Shown one piece after another: positions 1 through 9,001 of a DNA stretch of 22,404 nucleotides (position 1 is its first letter; every line of letters starts with the position of its first letter). The notes below the pieces were generated by a model that made no database searches, had not been told where the DNA came from, and was given only the letters and a program-made list of their open reading frames with translations. Location: positions 1-22,404 of IMG/VR virus record IMGVR_UViG_3300001686_000031; one strand, given 5' to 3'. Source of the stretch: a virus. Made by a program: the position numbers and the translations under genes.

Positions 1-388
1 CCGTGGCGTTTGCGTCGGCTTGATCGGCCTTCAGGCTGTCGTAGGCGCTGCCAAAGAAGTTCGGATTGCTGCCTTCCGGAGCCAGTGAATGACGGTCAAT
101 GAATGCCGGGATCGCGATAGCGGCCTGCTTGGCACCGCGCAAGGTGTCCATGACGGCCTTGCCTGCACCAGCGGCGAAGTTCTGCGAGTCCGAACCAAGG
201 CCGTTCTGTGCCTTGCCGCCGTCATCCGGAGAGTTGGCGTCGATCAGGTGATACAGGCCAGCCTTCTTGTAGAACTCTGCCGGGTCCGCATCGGGGTAGT
301 ACTTCTGACGAATGGCAGACGCCAGTTTGCCGTCCGGCACATCGGCATACTGCGGGTACTGCTGTCGGATGTCGTCGAGTATCGTCAC
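1..388 (-). CDS. Partial large virion protein (N-terminus), putative internal/ejection protein
   Basis: An open frame runs from a GTG at 386-388 to the window edge, giving about 129 residues with no TAG. The GTG overlaps the TGA of the upstream gene (GTGA), as at many junctions here, which supports the start. The protein begins MTILDDIRQQYPQYADVP and continues with a Gln/Asp/Tyr-rich segment, then a small-residue stretch rich in Ala and Gly. This short conserved head ('LDDIRQQYPQY') resembles N-termini I associate with large podovirus internal virion or DNA-ejection proteins, but that is inference. The C-terminal part is outside the window, so size and domains are unknown. Confidence 0.75.
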   Translation of the reverse strand, partial: MTILDDIRQQYPQYADVPDGKLASAIRQKYYPDADPAEFYKKAGLYHLIDANSPDDGGKAQNGLGSDSQNFAAGAGKAVMDTLRGAKQAAIAIPAFIDRHSLAPEGSNPNFFGSAYDSLKADQADANAT

Positions 389-1770
389 AGGCCAAGTCCA
401 AGCGGGTCTTTCGCGTTGAGGTCTACCTTTCCGCCACTCGGCATCGAAACGGGGGAGGACCCGCCCCCATCACCCGAGAACTTGTCGAACAGCTTCTTCG
501 CCTTCGGGTCGATGACCTGAATGCTCTTTGAGCCATAGCCCAGTGACTGGTCCGCCTGATCCTGCAGCGCCTGGAGGCGACCCAGAACGAGACGGGAGGC
601 TTCCTGATGGGCAGCACGGAGCGCATCGGCACCGTTATTGGCGTCGAAGATAGCCTTATTGTGCTCACGATCACCTAGCGCACTCTGTCCGCCCGCGAAG
701 GTCTTAGCCAGCTCGTCGCCGACTGCACCCGATGCGATGTTGAACTTAGACAATTTCGCCTGTCCAGGCCCGCCAAACGTTGACGATGCTAGGTTCGACA
801 CGGCGTTCAGTGGCTTGACGTTGGAGTTGTCCAACTGATCGATGGTCGAGCCGAACTCGTCAAGATGGTGCGCAAGCGTGTTAAGCGACTTGATCTGTTC
901 GCCGATCTTTCCCGAGGTAAAGTTCTGCCGTGCCGCCGCACGAGCCTTGTAGGTGCCCGCATCCAGTGTCGGGTCAACCTGCTGGGCCACCGAGATAAGA
1001 CGCTACCAGTTCGGATCCATGGCCTGCTTACCAGTGGGCACCGGGTAGCGACCGTCAACAATCGATTGGACCGCGGCCTTGTCGGAAGGTGAAAGGCTGT
1101 CGATGGTCGGAACCGAGCTTGTGTCAGCACCGCCGATACCTAGGGCGCGCTTCACATCGTCATCCGTGCCGCCGTACTGTTTGATCAGGGCGACCTTCTG
1201 CGCGAAGGCCGAAGCGGCCGACTGCTGGGGTGCAAACCGGCCCGCCGTCGCGATGGTCTTCCACGTGCCGTCTGACTGTTGCTCCTGAGTGACCTTGTTG
1301 TTGCCCATATCGATTTCGCGAGTCGGGGCAGTATTGAGGTCGCGCTTGGTCTTCTGGCCCTGCAACTCGGCGTTCTTCGACTGTAGTTCGTTCTGATGAA
1401 GCTCCATCGCGGCCTGCGGATCGAACTGGGCCAGTGCCGACTGGTATCCCGGCATATCGAAGGTGCCATCTGGCTTGGCAAACTTAAGTGCCAAATCCTG
1501 AATCTGCTGGCGACGCTGCATCTGCTGCTGCTGGTCGTCCATCTGCTGCTGCTGGAAGCGCTGCTTGACCAACTGCTGACCGCCCTACTGGGCCGACTGG
1601 ATGCCGCCGAGAAGGCCGCCAGAGAGGGCCTGAATGGGCGTCACCCCCGGCTGAGAGTTAGCCGACAGGGCCGAGAGCCCAGCCTGAAGCAATCCGCCAC
1701 GCGCAAGGCTTGTCCGGTCCTCATCGCTGAGTCCCGGCTGGTTACCCGCAAAGATGTCCTGCCATGCCAT
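385..1770 (-). CDS. Internal virion / tail protein, 461 aa, two in-frame TAG codons
   Basis: The gene starts at ATG 1768-1770, overlapping the previous stop (TAATG), and ends in TGA at 385-387. It is continuous only if TAG is sense: TAG is codon 62 (1585-1587) and codon 256 (1003-1005). The first lies in a very Gln-rich stretch (SAQ-TAG-GGQQLVKQRFQQQQ); the second is in DPNW-TAG-RLISVAQQVDP. The C-terminal part (WxRLISVAQQVDPTLDAGTY...ARQNFTSGK) resembles conserved C-terminal regions of podovirus internal virion or tail proteins. A long Gln-rich, probably helical segment lies at residues 63-90. The exact role (ejection protein or tail hub) cannot be told from sequence alone. Under the standard code it would appear as three unrelated fragments. 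Confidence 0.85.
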
Positions 1771-2174
1771 TACTTCATGCTCCCGAGCAGGCCAAGGCGC
1801 GTCCCGTTGCCGATGTATCCGGCCTGTCCCTGCTGAATCTGGCCGAGCTAGACCTGACGGGCATGAGCCTGTAGCGGGGACATCGTGCCTTGCGTCGGCA
1901 TCGTGCCCTGTGTGGCCCCCGCAGATCCCGCCAGCTTCGCCCAGTCCGTACCGGGGGCCTACTGCTGACCCTGATACTGGTTCTGCTGGAGAGCCCACTG
2001 GCCGATCTTGGAGAAGTCCAAGCCCTGCGTGGCGGGAGACTGGGCCTGACCGCCACCAAGAATCTGGCTGTAGTCCGTTGGCTGTTGGAACTGCGCATAC
2101 TGCTGCATCGGAGCGCCGGCCTGCGCGTTTGCGTTGGGACCAGCCAGCCCGGAAAGAAAGTCGAAAGTGCCCAT
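1770..2174 (-). CDS. Gln-rich virion-associated protein, 134 aa, two in-frame TAG codons
   Basis: The start is ATG 2172-2174, preceded by AAGG seven bases upstream; the stop is TAA 1770-1772. TAG is codon 72 (1959-1961) and codon 109 (1848-1850). The protein is strikingly rich in Gln, Gly and Ala: the first TAG follows QYQGQQ and the second precedes LGQIQQGQAGYIG, so glutamine is the most natural reading. No membrane segment or catalytic motif is seen. It sits between two putative internal virion genes and overlaps the next gene by one base, so a role in the virion or ejection machinery is likely but unproven. Confidence 0.8.
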
Positions 2175-2183
2175 GTGTCCGCC

Positions 2184-3146
2184 TTAGAGGTAGTAGCCAG
2201 CCGCGCCCATGACGCCACCAGCGACAGCGCCGATAGCCGTACCGATACCCGGAACAACGCTACCGAGAGCGGCGCCAGTTGCCGCACCGCCGAGTGCGGA
2301 CGTGGCAGCTCCGCCAACCGTTCGTGGCTTGTAGGCCGGATTGGCACCCGTCGTTGCCGATCCAGTGAAGTTGCCAGACACCGCGTTGAGCGCGTTGCCA
2401 TAGTTGTTGATCTTCTGCTGGTCGTATCCGTAATTCTTCTGATACCAGTCGTTGTATGCCTGGTCGATGTTGCCCTGTGCGTAGTCCTGCTGCACTTGGC
2501 CGAGGCCGGCTAGCTGGCCATTGAACTGGGCCTACAAGGCCCTCGATCCATTGAGCGAGTTGGAAGCCCCGAGAATGTTCTGGCTGTTGTTCTGCGATGC
2601 CGCTAGCTGGTTCTGGAAGCCCTGCTGCCAGCGATCCGCCTGGTTGTTGTAGTCGGTATAGCGCAGGTTGTCCGTGTTCGTTGCAAGACTCTGTGCGAGC
2701 TGCTGCTGGCTTGCCGTGGCCGCCTACTGCATCGCCGACCCACCGAACGCCCCACCCTGTGCAAACTGGGTCGGAAGCTGCACGCCCGCACCCTGAAGAT
2801 ACGAGTTGGTGATATCCCTGTTGGAGTCGCCAACGACCTTATCAAGGTATTGGTTGGGACCGGCAAACGGACTCGCCTGAGCCGTGACATTCTGGCTTCC
2901 GCCCATGATTTGCTGGAGGGCATCGTTTTGCTGGGGATTTCCCAGTGCCCCTTGAGCCGCATTCGCGAAAGACCAATCCTGCCCAGCAGAAAGAGGGGCA
3001 TTTAATTGCCCGCTGTATGACTGATACGGCTTTGCATTCTGCGCATTTGTCTGCCCGATGAACTACTGATAGTCGCTCGCCAGCCAGTCCGGGATCTTGG
3101 TCTCGGTCGTGGTGGTTGTATTTTTCGGTGCTCCGCCGCCGCCCAT
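2184..3146 (-). CDS. Internal virion/ejection-type protein with C-terminal glycine-zipper, 320 aa, three in-frame TAG codons
   Basis: The start is ATG 3144-3146 with GAGG six bases upstream; the stop is TAA 2184-2186. TAG codons are 28 (3063-3065), 141 (2724-2726) and 205 (2532-2534). Each has Gln close by: SDYQ-TAG-FIGQT, SAMQ-TAG-AATASQQQ and RAL-TAG-AQFNGQL. The protein is Gln/Asn-rich for most of its length. The last 50 residues form a Gly/Ala zipper (TSALGGAATGAALGSVVPG onward), a pattern of membrane-interacting segments in phage ejection proteins. The sequence shows the zipper; the ejection role is inference from composition and position between the structural genes. Confidence 0.83.
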
Positions 3147-3147
3147 A

Positions 3148-3576
3148 TTAAACCTCGTACCAAGTGGTGATTTTCTTGTATTTCGCCGTCCAGCCCTCTT
3201 GCGGGCTAGAGAAGACGACGCGTTCAATACCTGCCTCGTTAGCAACGTGGCGGGCGGCTTCGGCCCCCAGATGACCGCTGGATTTCTCGACGGAATAGCC
3301 GATCCAGACGTTGAGGACGGGGCTGTCCTCGTAGGGGAAAGTGATGGCCTGGAGGACGGCAAACCCCGTGTAGGCACCCTGACGGTAGCCCGCGTACAGG
3401 GAAGCGTTGCCCGTCATCAGAGCAGCGTAGATATCCTCGGGAATCCACGGCTCGCCATTGGTCTCCTTGACCTTCACGAGACCCGGCAGGATGACCGGCC
3501 ATATCTACCGAATGTTGGCGACGTGATTGTAGGCAATCGTGCCGTCTGCGGTGACGCCTGAGATAGGAGGAAGCAT
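3148..3576 (-). CDS. GNAT-like acetyltransferase fold protein, 142 aa, one in-frame TAG codon
   Basis: The start is ATG 3574-3576, overlapping the previous TAA by one base (TAATG); the stop is TAA 3148-3150. TAG is codon 24 (3505-3507), in HVANIR-TAG-IWPVILPG. The order of elements fits a compact GNAT domain: an N-terminal helix (PEDIYAALMTG), strands (SLYAGYRQGAYTGFAVLQ), a strand with VLNVWIGYSVE, a helix (GAEAARHVANEAGIERVVF) and a final SSPQEGWTAKYKK resembling the SxRxGW end seen in phage GNAT proteins. Such genes recur among podovirus tail genes; substrate is unknown. Without suppression only 23 residues would be made. The GNAT call is by pattern reading only. Confidence 0.75.
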
Positions 3577-3881
3577 TAGTTGCCTGTCAGTGTGCGGACG
3601 GGAAGCCACGTACCGGGAGTGCCGGCTACGGTGCAGCGCCACCCGTGTACGAGGTATTTCGAGCCTGCCGTACCTAGTTCAGCCGGGGCCGAATTGAGGA
3701 TGAAGTCACCCACGGCATTCTGTCCTGCGGTGGGGATGGTCGCCTGAGCGTTGTAGTGCGCAGCGACGCGCCCTTCGGTGATCTGGTTAACCTGAGTGGC
3801 CGTCTGCCGGTACAGGTCGGAAAGGCGCAGGACGAGCTACTGAAGGTCGCCGGGTAGTGTGGGGTTCTGTTGCAGCTTCAT
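3576..3881 (-). CDS. Small structural-region protein, 101 aa, one in-frame TAG codon
   Basis: ATG 3879-3881 overlaps the TGA of the preceding gene (ATGA); the stop is TAA 3576-3578. TAG is codon 15 (3837-3839) in the stretch PGDLQ-TAG-LVLRLSDLYR. The N-terminal 40 residues look like a helix rich in Gln; the C-terminal half (KYLVHGWRCTVAGTPGTWLPVR) looks like a small beta domain of the kind found in phage head/tail accessory proteins. No family is recognised with confidence. It sits between a tail-type protein and a GNAT-like gene in a fully overlapping operon. Confidence 0.75.
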
Positions 3882-5332
3882 TCGGGCGTCGTCGGGAGGA
3901 TTTCGGGCGTGTAGCCGTTGATGACCATCGTCCCGGTCCACGACATTCGAACCCGATGCCAGCGGGCGTCGCGATGGAAGTCGAAGCGACCGTTGGTCTG
4001 GGCAATCGTCGTGTCCTGAACGGGCGATACGCCGAAGTCGTACCGGTAGTAGTTCGTCCCCGTCGCAGCGGTTGGGCTCGTCCTGTAGCGAGGCGTAACG
4101 CGACGCAGAAGGGAGTAGTTCGTCTCATCGCCAAGGTCGCCCGTAATGAGGTACGAGGCACCCGGTACGCCGGTCAGGCTGTAGAGCTTGTGGTCGGTAG
4201 CGATAACGCCTGGGACCGTGTTGTCGGCGATCCAGAACGGCGAGTCGTAGGCGATGTTGGGCAGGTTGTCGTAGGTGCTGTAGAGCGTGCCCAGACCGTC
4301 GTAGGTCACGTTACCCGACGAATACTGGATCACTGCCTCGATGGACCGGGCGAACTTTCCCCACTGGTTCGTGCGGATGTTGTAGACCACGCACAGGTCA
4401 CAGATACCGGTCGATGCCGTGCTAGGGAAATACCAGTACACCAGATCGCGAGTGAGGTCGGCACCGCCCTTGATATTCGACCGCTGCGAACCGTTGAGGT
4501 TGGTGAAGAACCACTCGCGGATGGGCGCACCGATGGACCGGGGAACCGTTCCGTCGTAGACGAAGAAGTCATTGGGGCCGACGAAGAAGTGGCTTGCGGC
4601 CACGACCACTACAGCCTCTTGACCGGAGCAACCGATCTCACCCGGAATGCGCTGCCACTGCCAGATAAGGGGTGGGCCAGCGTAGGTGCCGCGATACATG
4701 GATTTCTCCTTGTACGCGATCACATCGGGGCCGAACTCTCGACCTGCGGTGATGGGGCCCGGGGCGTCCACGAGGCGCCCGTTGGCTGCCTGAGAGCCGA
4801 TGGTGGGCGTCCACGCGGTCTGGTCGAACAGGTTGGAGCACCACCACCCGTCAGGCTGGTCACCGAAGCCGCCCGTAAGGTCGGATACGTTGAAGGCCAT
4901 GACGAAGTTGGAGGCTGAGCAGATGATGCCCGCAGCCGGCGACGTGGCGATGTCAGCGAACGAACCAGAAGGTGCGGCCTACTGGATTCGCTGAGCCCGG
5001 TTCACTGCCAGGATGTTGCTGCCGAACATGGTGAAACGCCAAGGAGCGAGTCCCGTGTACCCGCCCGCCTTGCTACGGTCGACCCACGCACCGCCTGCGA
5101 TGTCCCACAGCTTGGCCGTGGTGCCAGCCACGATGCGCTTGGTGCCGTCCAGCAGCGTCCCGACATAGGCACCCTTGCAGGCGCTATCCAGCGCGGCCAG
5201 ACCGGCATCCACAAGGCTATTGCCCGCTGCGAACCCCTTGGTCGTCGGGATGATGTTGTCGCAGTCGACGATAACGCCCGGAGTCTCGGGGTCCGTGTCA
5301 GGGCCAAAGCCGATGAAGGGAATGGCACTCAT
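3878..5332 (-). CDS. Structural (tail/stopper-type) protein, 484 aa, one in-frame TAG codon
   Basis: ATG 5330-5332 overlaps the upstream TGA (ATGA); the stop is TGA 3878-3880. TAG is codon 118 (4979-4981), in NRAQRIQ-TAG-AAPSGSFAD, joining two long open segments with no gap. The sequence is beta-rich with many aromatic residues (GTYAGPPLIWQW, DLVYWYFPS, NYYRYDFGVSP), consistent with a propeller or jelly-roll virion protein. The opening MSAIPFIGFGPDTDPETPG and 'VIVDCDNIIPTTKGF' are typical of podovirus tail or head-completion proteins of this size, but I cannot name the exact role. Under the standard code it is split into a 117 aa and a ~340 aa product. Confidence 0.85.
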
Positions 5333-5931
5333 GCGGTGATGAAGTCCACGCGGGGACGCGGCGACGGGCCATAACGAAGCATATCGTCGTTCTTCTTCAT
5401 GGCAGCAAGGGCCGTCTGATAACCCTGACCGAACAGGGCCGTGCGCTGGTCATCGCGAAGGTAGATGCACGCCTCCAGCAGCGTCCCATAGAGGTACATC
5501 TGGGGCTGGGCGAGGATCAGCCAGTTTTGCGTGGCGGAGTCCGAAAGGCTCGGGATGTAGCTGTAGTAGTACATGCGGTAGTCCGTATCCGCTGCACCCA
5601 CGATGTTGATGACGCCGTTGACCATCGTGTAGCCGATGGGCAGCACGAAAAGCTGCGAGTTCGTGTCCTGAATGGTCGGTAGCGGATATAGCTCGCGCTC
5701 GACACCCTCAAGGCTGACGATGAGCGCCTGGACCTGCCGAAATCCTGCCGGTGGGGTGATGACACCGCCCACTGACGTGCCTGACACGAGGGACTACTGG
5801 GGCGACAGGCGAAGATCGTTATTCATCCGGGCTTCGGCAAGCTGGATGAAGTCGGGAATGACAGCCGTCAGGTCAGCACGCGCTAGGAATTGCGCAACTT
5901 TTGCCTATAGGGTGCTGTAGTCGTTAATCAT
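5329..5931 (-). CDS. Head-tail adaptor-like protein, 200 aa, two in-frame TAG codons
   Basis: The start is ATG 5929-5931 with AAGG upstream; the stop is TGA 5329-5331. TAG is codon 9 (5905-5907) and codon 46 (5794-5796). The N-terminus reads MINDYSTL-TAG-AKVAQFLARADL, followed by IPDFIQLAEARMNNDLRL. This matches the pattern I know from podovirus adaptor proteins (TLQAAIA...LNRxDL...IPxFIxLAEARxxRDLR), in which the position of the first TAG is commonly Gln. That makes this codon one of the best protein-level pieces of evidence for TAG = Gln. It follows the capsid genes, the expected place for an adaptor. Confidence 0.85.
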
Positions 5932-5934
5932 TGC

Positions 5935-6180
5935 TTAGACCTTACCCTGCCAGATGCGGAAAGCGGCGAATTCGGATGAATTCATGATGCGCTTGAGGTG
6001 TACGGGGTTCACTTCGAACTCGTGGAGCGTGATGCCGTGGTCGTTGATGTACTTCTCGACGAAGACCATCGGCAGTCGCATGGCGTGCTTCATTTCGGCC
6101 GATCCGACAGCCCCGATGGAGCGTAGATTGGCACACGACTCCAGCACGGGCTCGACATCCTGAACACGGTTCTAGGTCAT
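5935..6180 (-). CDS. Small structural-region protein, 81 aa, TAG at codon 3
   Basis: The start is ATG 6178-6180, five bases after a GGAG ribosome site; the stop is TAA 5935-5937. The reading is M-T-TAG-N-R-V-Q-D-V-E, so the amber codon is the third codon (6172-6174): without suppression the product is a dipeptide. The rest of the frame is clean and ends FRIWQGKV. The family is unrecognised; it lies between a capsid-accessory gene and the adaptor. A start after the TAG is possible only at internal Met/Val codons with no visible ribosome site, so the full frame is preferred. The ribosome site lies in a hairpin (6183-6202). Confidence 0.72.
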
Positions 6181-6182
6181 AT

Positions 6183-6202
6183 CGTCTCCATCGAAGGAGA
6201 CG
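6183..6202 (-). promoter_or_regulatory. RNA hairpin covering a ribosome binding site
   Basis: On the minus strand the sequence CGTCTCC-TTCGAT-GGAGACG forms a perfect 7-bp stem with a 6-nt loop. The 3' arm contains GGAG, the Shine-Dalgarno of the gene starting at 6180 (spacing five bases). If folded, it would hide the ribosome site. It also lies just after the TGA of the upstream gene (6213-6215), so ribosomes finishing that gene could melt it (translational coupling). Confidence 0.6.
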
Positions 6203-6212
6203 TGCGTCTGGA

Positions 6213-6524
6213 TCAGCCCCATTCGATGGGAACCACGTTGACCGTGCCAGCAGCGGCGTCCTGAATGACGGCAAAGACATCGTAATTCTGCACGTTGATG
6301 GTGACCGCATCGCCAGGCATGAGCAGAAGGTCGTTGGCGGTGGCAACTGCCGTGGTCTTGTTGAACCGGATGTGCGCAGCGACCGTAGCGGCCACGCGGA
6401 CGTACTTGGCGACCACGCCCGCCGAATTGACCGGGATGGGTGTCTGTGCCGAGGCGGCACCGGATGCCACGGTCACGCCAGGCATATCGATGTTGAGACA
6501 CGTAATGGTGGACTTGAAGGACAT
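6213..6524 (-). CDS. Small capsid-region protein, 103 aa (decoration/head accessory candidate)
   Basis: The start is ATG 6522-6524 with GGGAG six bases upstream; the stop is TGA 6213-6215. No TAG is present. The sequence is Ala/Val/Thr-rich and beta-predicted (GVVAKYVRVAATVAAHIRF, GDAVTINVQNYDVFAVIQD), with no membrane segment. It directly follows the major capsid gene, the usual site for a decoration or head-fibre protein, which is the basis of the suggestion. It is one of the few genes of the capsid block free of recoded codons. Confidence 0.8.
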   Translation of the reverse strand: MSFKSTITCLNIDMPGVTVASGAASAQTPIPVNSAGVVAKYVRVAATVAAHIRFNKTTAVATANDLLLMPGDAVTINVQNYDVFAVIQDAAAGTVNVVPIEWG

Positions 6525-6542
6525 TCGTTACTCCCAAGGGAA

Positions 6543-6560
6543 GGCCCCCTTTCGGGGGCC
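6543..6560 (-). terminator. Strong GC hairpin after the major capsid gene
   Basis: On the minus strand GGCCCCC-GAAA-GGGGGCC forms a 7-bp G/C stem closed by a GAAA (GNRA) tetraloop, 18 bases past the MCP stop. It is followed by TTCCCTTGGGAG rather than a run of T, so it is not a classic intrinsic terminator. It may be a partial terminator or a 3' stabilising/processing element that sets MCP mRNA abundance. The next gene's ribosome site begins about ten bases after it. Confidence 0.5.
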
Positions 6561-6577
6561 AACCACATTGCAGGTTC

Positions 6578-7513
6578 TTACGTGAGGTCGCGCACAACCG
6601 CGTGGGCCAGATAGTTGTCCATCTGGAGGCCGTACTCCCAGGTGATCAGCATCTTCTCCGCGTCGCCCGTCTTCGCCAGTGGCTTGGCCTCGACGTTACG
6701 CAGCGTCTTGAAGCTGACGTGGTCGTAGTCGAGCAGATAGGCCGCTGCGTCGATGAAGCGATCCGGAACCACCTTCAGCGAACCGAAGTCGGTCACATAC
6801 ACGTCATACGCGGCGTGGAGCTTGTTGCTGTCGGCCTGTTCGAAGCGGGTGGCGTTGCCCGTGAAGCTGGACACGATCACCTTATCGGACGGACGGACGA
6901 GCAGCTGGGTCGGAGCGCCGCCAGCCGTGTAGGCCGTCTGCATCGCCGACTTGACCAGTGCCTCCGAGAGCGCACGAGCCGTACCGGCGACCGCAGCCGT
7001 GTTGGTGGACGGGATCGGGAAAGCGCCCGCACCAGCACCCACGGAACCCTGCGTGATCCACCCGGCAAGGCCGCGCGTCTGACGTGCAACGGTCGTGGAG
7101 CCGGCGTTGAACGTGCCGTTCTGGACCAGACCCGTCTCGGCGTCGCGCTTCAGCTCCTTGAGCTTCTTCGACTTCTGGTAGGCGATTTCCGACTTACGGC
7201 CCGCCTTGTCCACCACTTCCTCGGTATCGGAAATGATGAAGTTCTTGGTCGAGACCTGGCAGTAGTTGCCCCAGCGGGTGGACGGGGTGACGGCCGTGAA
7301 GCTGGCAACGTCGTCGCCTTCGAGCTGGGCGTTGTTGGCCGCAGCAGCGAGGGCTTCGGTCTGCCATTCGAAGAATCGGGCCGAAGCCTTGCCCTTTTTG
7401 AGCGCCGAGTAGAACGGGGTGTCCGTCGGCGAGATCATATCGATCACGTCCGACAGGTCTTCACGCTAGCCGATGGCGGCGTAGGTGGTAAAGGTATTGG
7501 CAACAATCGTCAC
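6578..7513 (-). CDS. Major capsid protein, DUF5309/SU10-type, 311 aa, TAG at codon 16
   Basis: The chosen start is GTG 7511-7513, preceded by GAGGA; the stop is TAA 6578-6580. The N-terminus reads MTIVANTFTTYAAIG-TAG-REDLSDVIDMISPTDTPF, the conserved opening of DUF5309-type (SU10-like) major capsid proteins, whose family consensus runs straight through the TAG position (commonly Asn or another polar residue). HK97-type features follow: helix-rich middle (RKSEIAYQKSKKLKELKRDAE), GTFNAGSTTVARQTRGLAGW, and a C-terminal half with KVIVSSFTGN and YVTDFGSLKVVPDRF. Starting at the later Met would delete the conserved N-terminus, so read-through of codon 16 (7466-7468) is strongly favoured. The capsid is therefore entirely dependent on amber decoding. 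Confidence 0.92.
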
Positions 7514-7526
7514 TTAGCTATCCTCG

Positions 7527-8543
7527 TTATTTAGAGCGGGCCAGCAGGTAGGCCGCTACATCATCGACGTTGCCGGTGCGCTTGGCGCGTTTGGCTAGGT
7601 CGTCGGCCCGTTTCTGTGCTGGCGTGTTTGTGGGGGTATTGGCATTGCCGGCCTGTACCGCCTTGGGCGGGGTTCTGGCCTGCACTACCTATTTCTGCTT
7701 AACTGCCTGTGCGCGATCCCACATAGCTGCCTTGTGGGCAATCAGGACGGCGCGATGGTCGATGAGATCCTTCAGTTCTTCGGGGCTGTAACCGTTCGAT
7801 ACGAGGAAGTCAGCCACTTCGCGTTGTGCTGCTGCTCGCTTCGTCTGGTCACGCCACTCAGGCAACTTCTCCAGTAGCAATTCCTCGTTCTCGCGGAAAG
7901 ATTCGGTGCGGGCTTTCTCCGCCTCGTTCTTCTTCATCTGCTCGATGGCCGAGTGGTGATGCTGGATTTCGTTGAGGCGTGCCGACTTGGACGCCATTTC
8001 CTGCTGTTTTGCGACCCATGCCGCTGGATCGCTCTGAGCTAGCTCGGCAAGTTTCGCTTGGTCCCCTACTAGCTCCTGATAGAGCACGCTACCCAGGACA
8101 TTGAGCTGGTTGATACGGTTTTCGTATTCCTGCTTAACAAACTGGCGTTCTTGCGTGATCTGCGAGGTTAGCTGTGCAGCTTCCTGCGTCTTGCGGGTGT
8201 AATCCTGTTGCCGCATGTAGCCCTTAAAGGCTTCATCGGCGGTAACTTCCAGTTCCTCACCCTGGACGGTGATTTTCTTGCTCTTGGTCAGCCATTCGTC
8301 TTCCTTGGCCTTGGCTGCGGCGGCTTCCTTTTCCTCCGGCGTGCTCCCGTCGTCGTCCTGCGCTTCAGGCTGCTCCTGTTCCGCGGCATCTTCAGCCTCG
8401 GCCTCGGGTTCGTCAGTCGTTGCAGCCGCTTCCTACTCGTCTTCGGGATACTTCGGCTCCAGCCGCTTAAGAATTTCGTCTTCCGTCATGCCCTGCGAAG
8501 GTTCAATGGCGGTGTTATCGACTTCCCCGGTGGGATTGGTCAT
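7527..8543 (-). CDS. Scaffolding protein, 338 aa, two in-frame TAG codons
   Basis: The start is ATG 8541-8543; the stop is TAA 7527-7529. TAG is codon 37 (8433-8435, YPEDE-TAG-EAAATTDEP) and codon 285 (7689-7691, QAVKQK-TAG-VVQARTPP). Layout is typical of podovirus scaffolds: an acidic, disordered N-terminus (DEPEAEAEDAAEQEQ), the recognisable GEELEVTADEAFKGYMRQQD-type motif near residues 95-115, a long charged coiled coil to residue 285, and a short basic tail ending in a helix (DDVAAYLLARSK). It lies just upstream of the major capsid gene, as expected. The protein would chaperone procapsid assembly and leave before DNA packaging. Confidence 0.88.
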
Positions 8544-8555
8544 GGTGGTTACTCG

Positions 8556-8693
8556 TTAGGGTGAAATTGTGGTCCCGTTGTTGAGCAGGACCTTCCAGTT
8601 GCCTCTATCTACCGGAGCGCCTGAGTAGATCCCAGTCCACGTCTCCTGGCATTCGAACGGTACGGTGATGCGACACACGGTCAAGGGGCGCAC
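8556..8693 (-). CDS. Small hypothetical protein, 45 aa
   Basis: An open frame between the portal-adjacent gene and the scaffold ends in TAA 8556-8558. The start is uncertain: GTG 8691-8693 is chosen because it is the first plausible start after the upstream TGA at 8711-8713, and further extension overlaps the upstream gene. The sequence (VCRITVPFECQETWTGIYSG, then NWKVLLNNGTTISP) looks protein-like and has no TAG. No family is recognised. Confidence 0.45.
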   Translation of the reverse strand: MRPLTVCRITVPFECQETWTGIYSGAPVDRGNWKVLLNNGTTISP

Positions 8694-8710
8694 AAGGCAC
8701 TCAATGCCGC

Positions 8711-9001
8711 TCAGAACGCTACAGAGCCCCGGCCAGTCGCTTGGGCCACACGCATCTTCAGGGTGGCCTCGGCCATCTTCCCCGACTCGATCAGCGACGA
8801 CAGGTGCGCTTGTACTCTCTCGGACGCCTTCAGCATCAGGTACAACTTTTCGCGGCCTTCCACGTCTCTTGCCGGGGACTTTGACCATCTTTCCTGTACC
8901 TCGTTAGCGAATGTGGCGAATGCTTCGGCCAGAAGGGGCTCGGCGAGAAGTTGAGCGGCCTTCTGTCCACGCTGAATCTCGGCTTCCATCAGGGCAGTCA
9001 T
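8711..9001 (-). CDS. Small protein downstream of portal, 96 aa
   Basis: ATG 8999-9001 overlaps the portal stop (ATGA); the stop is TGA 8711-8713. No TAG. The sequence is Ala/Glu/Lys-rich and helical (AAQLLAEPLLAEAFATFANE, GREKLYLMLKASERVQAHLS). A small helical protein between portal and scaffold is common in podovirus genomes, but its function is not established. A second Met four codons downstream could also serve. Confidence 0.7.
   Translation of the reverse strand: MTALMEAEIQRGQKAAQLLAEPLLAEAFATFANEVQERWSKSPARDVEGREKLYLMLKASERVQAHLSSLIESGKMAEATLKMRVAQATGRGSVAF

Noticed and set aside
3857-4918. Plus-strand open frame of 353 codons
   Set aside because: Antisense to the 484-aa structural gene; its sequence is Arg/Val-rich shadow-like and has no ribosome site or family motif.
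8694-8888. N-terminal extension of the 45-aa gene to 8888
   Set aside because: It would overlap the 96-aa gene almost completely in another frame and its sequence looks like a shadow.
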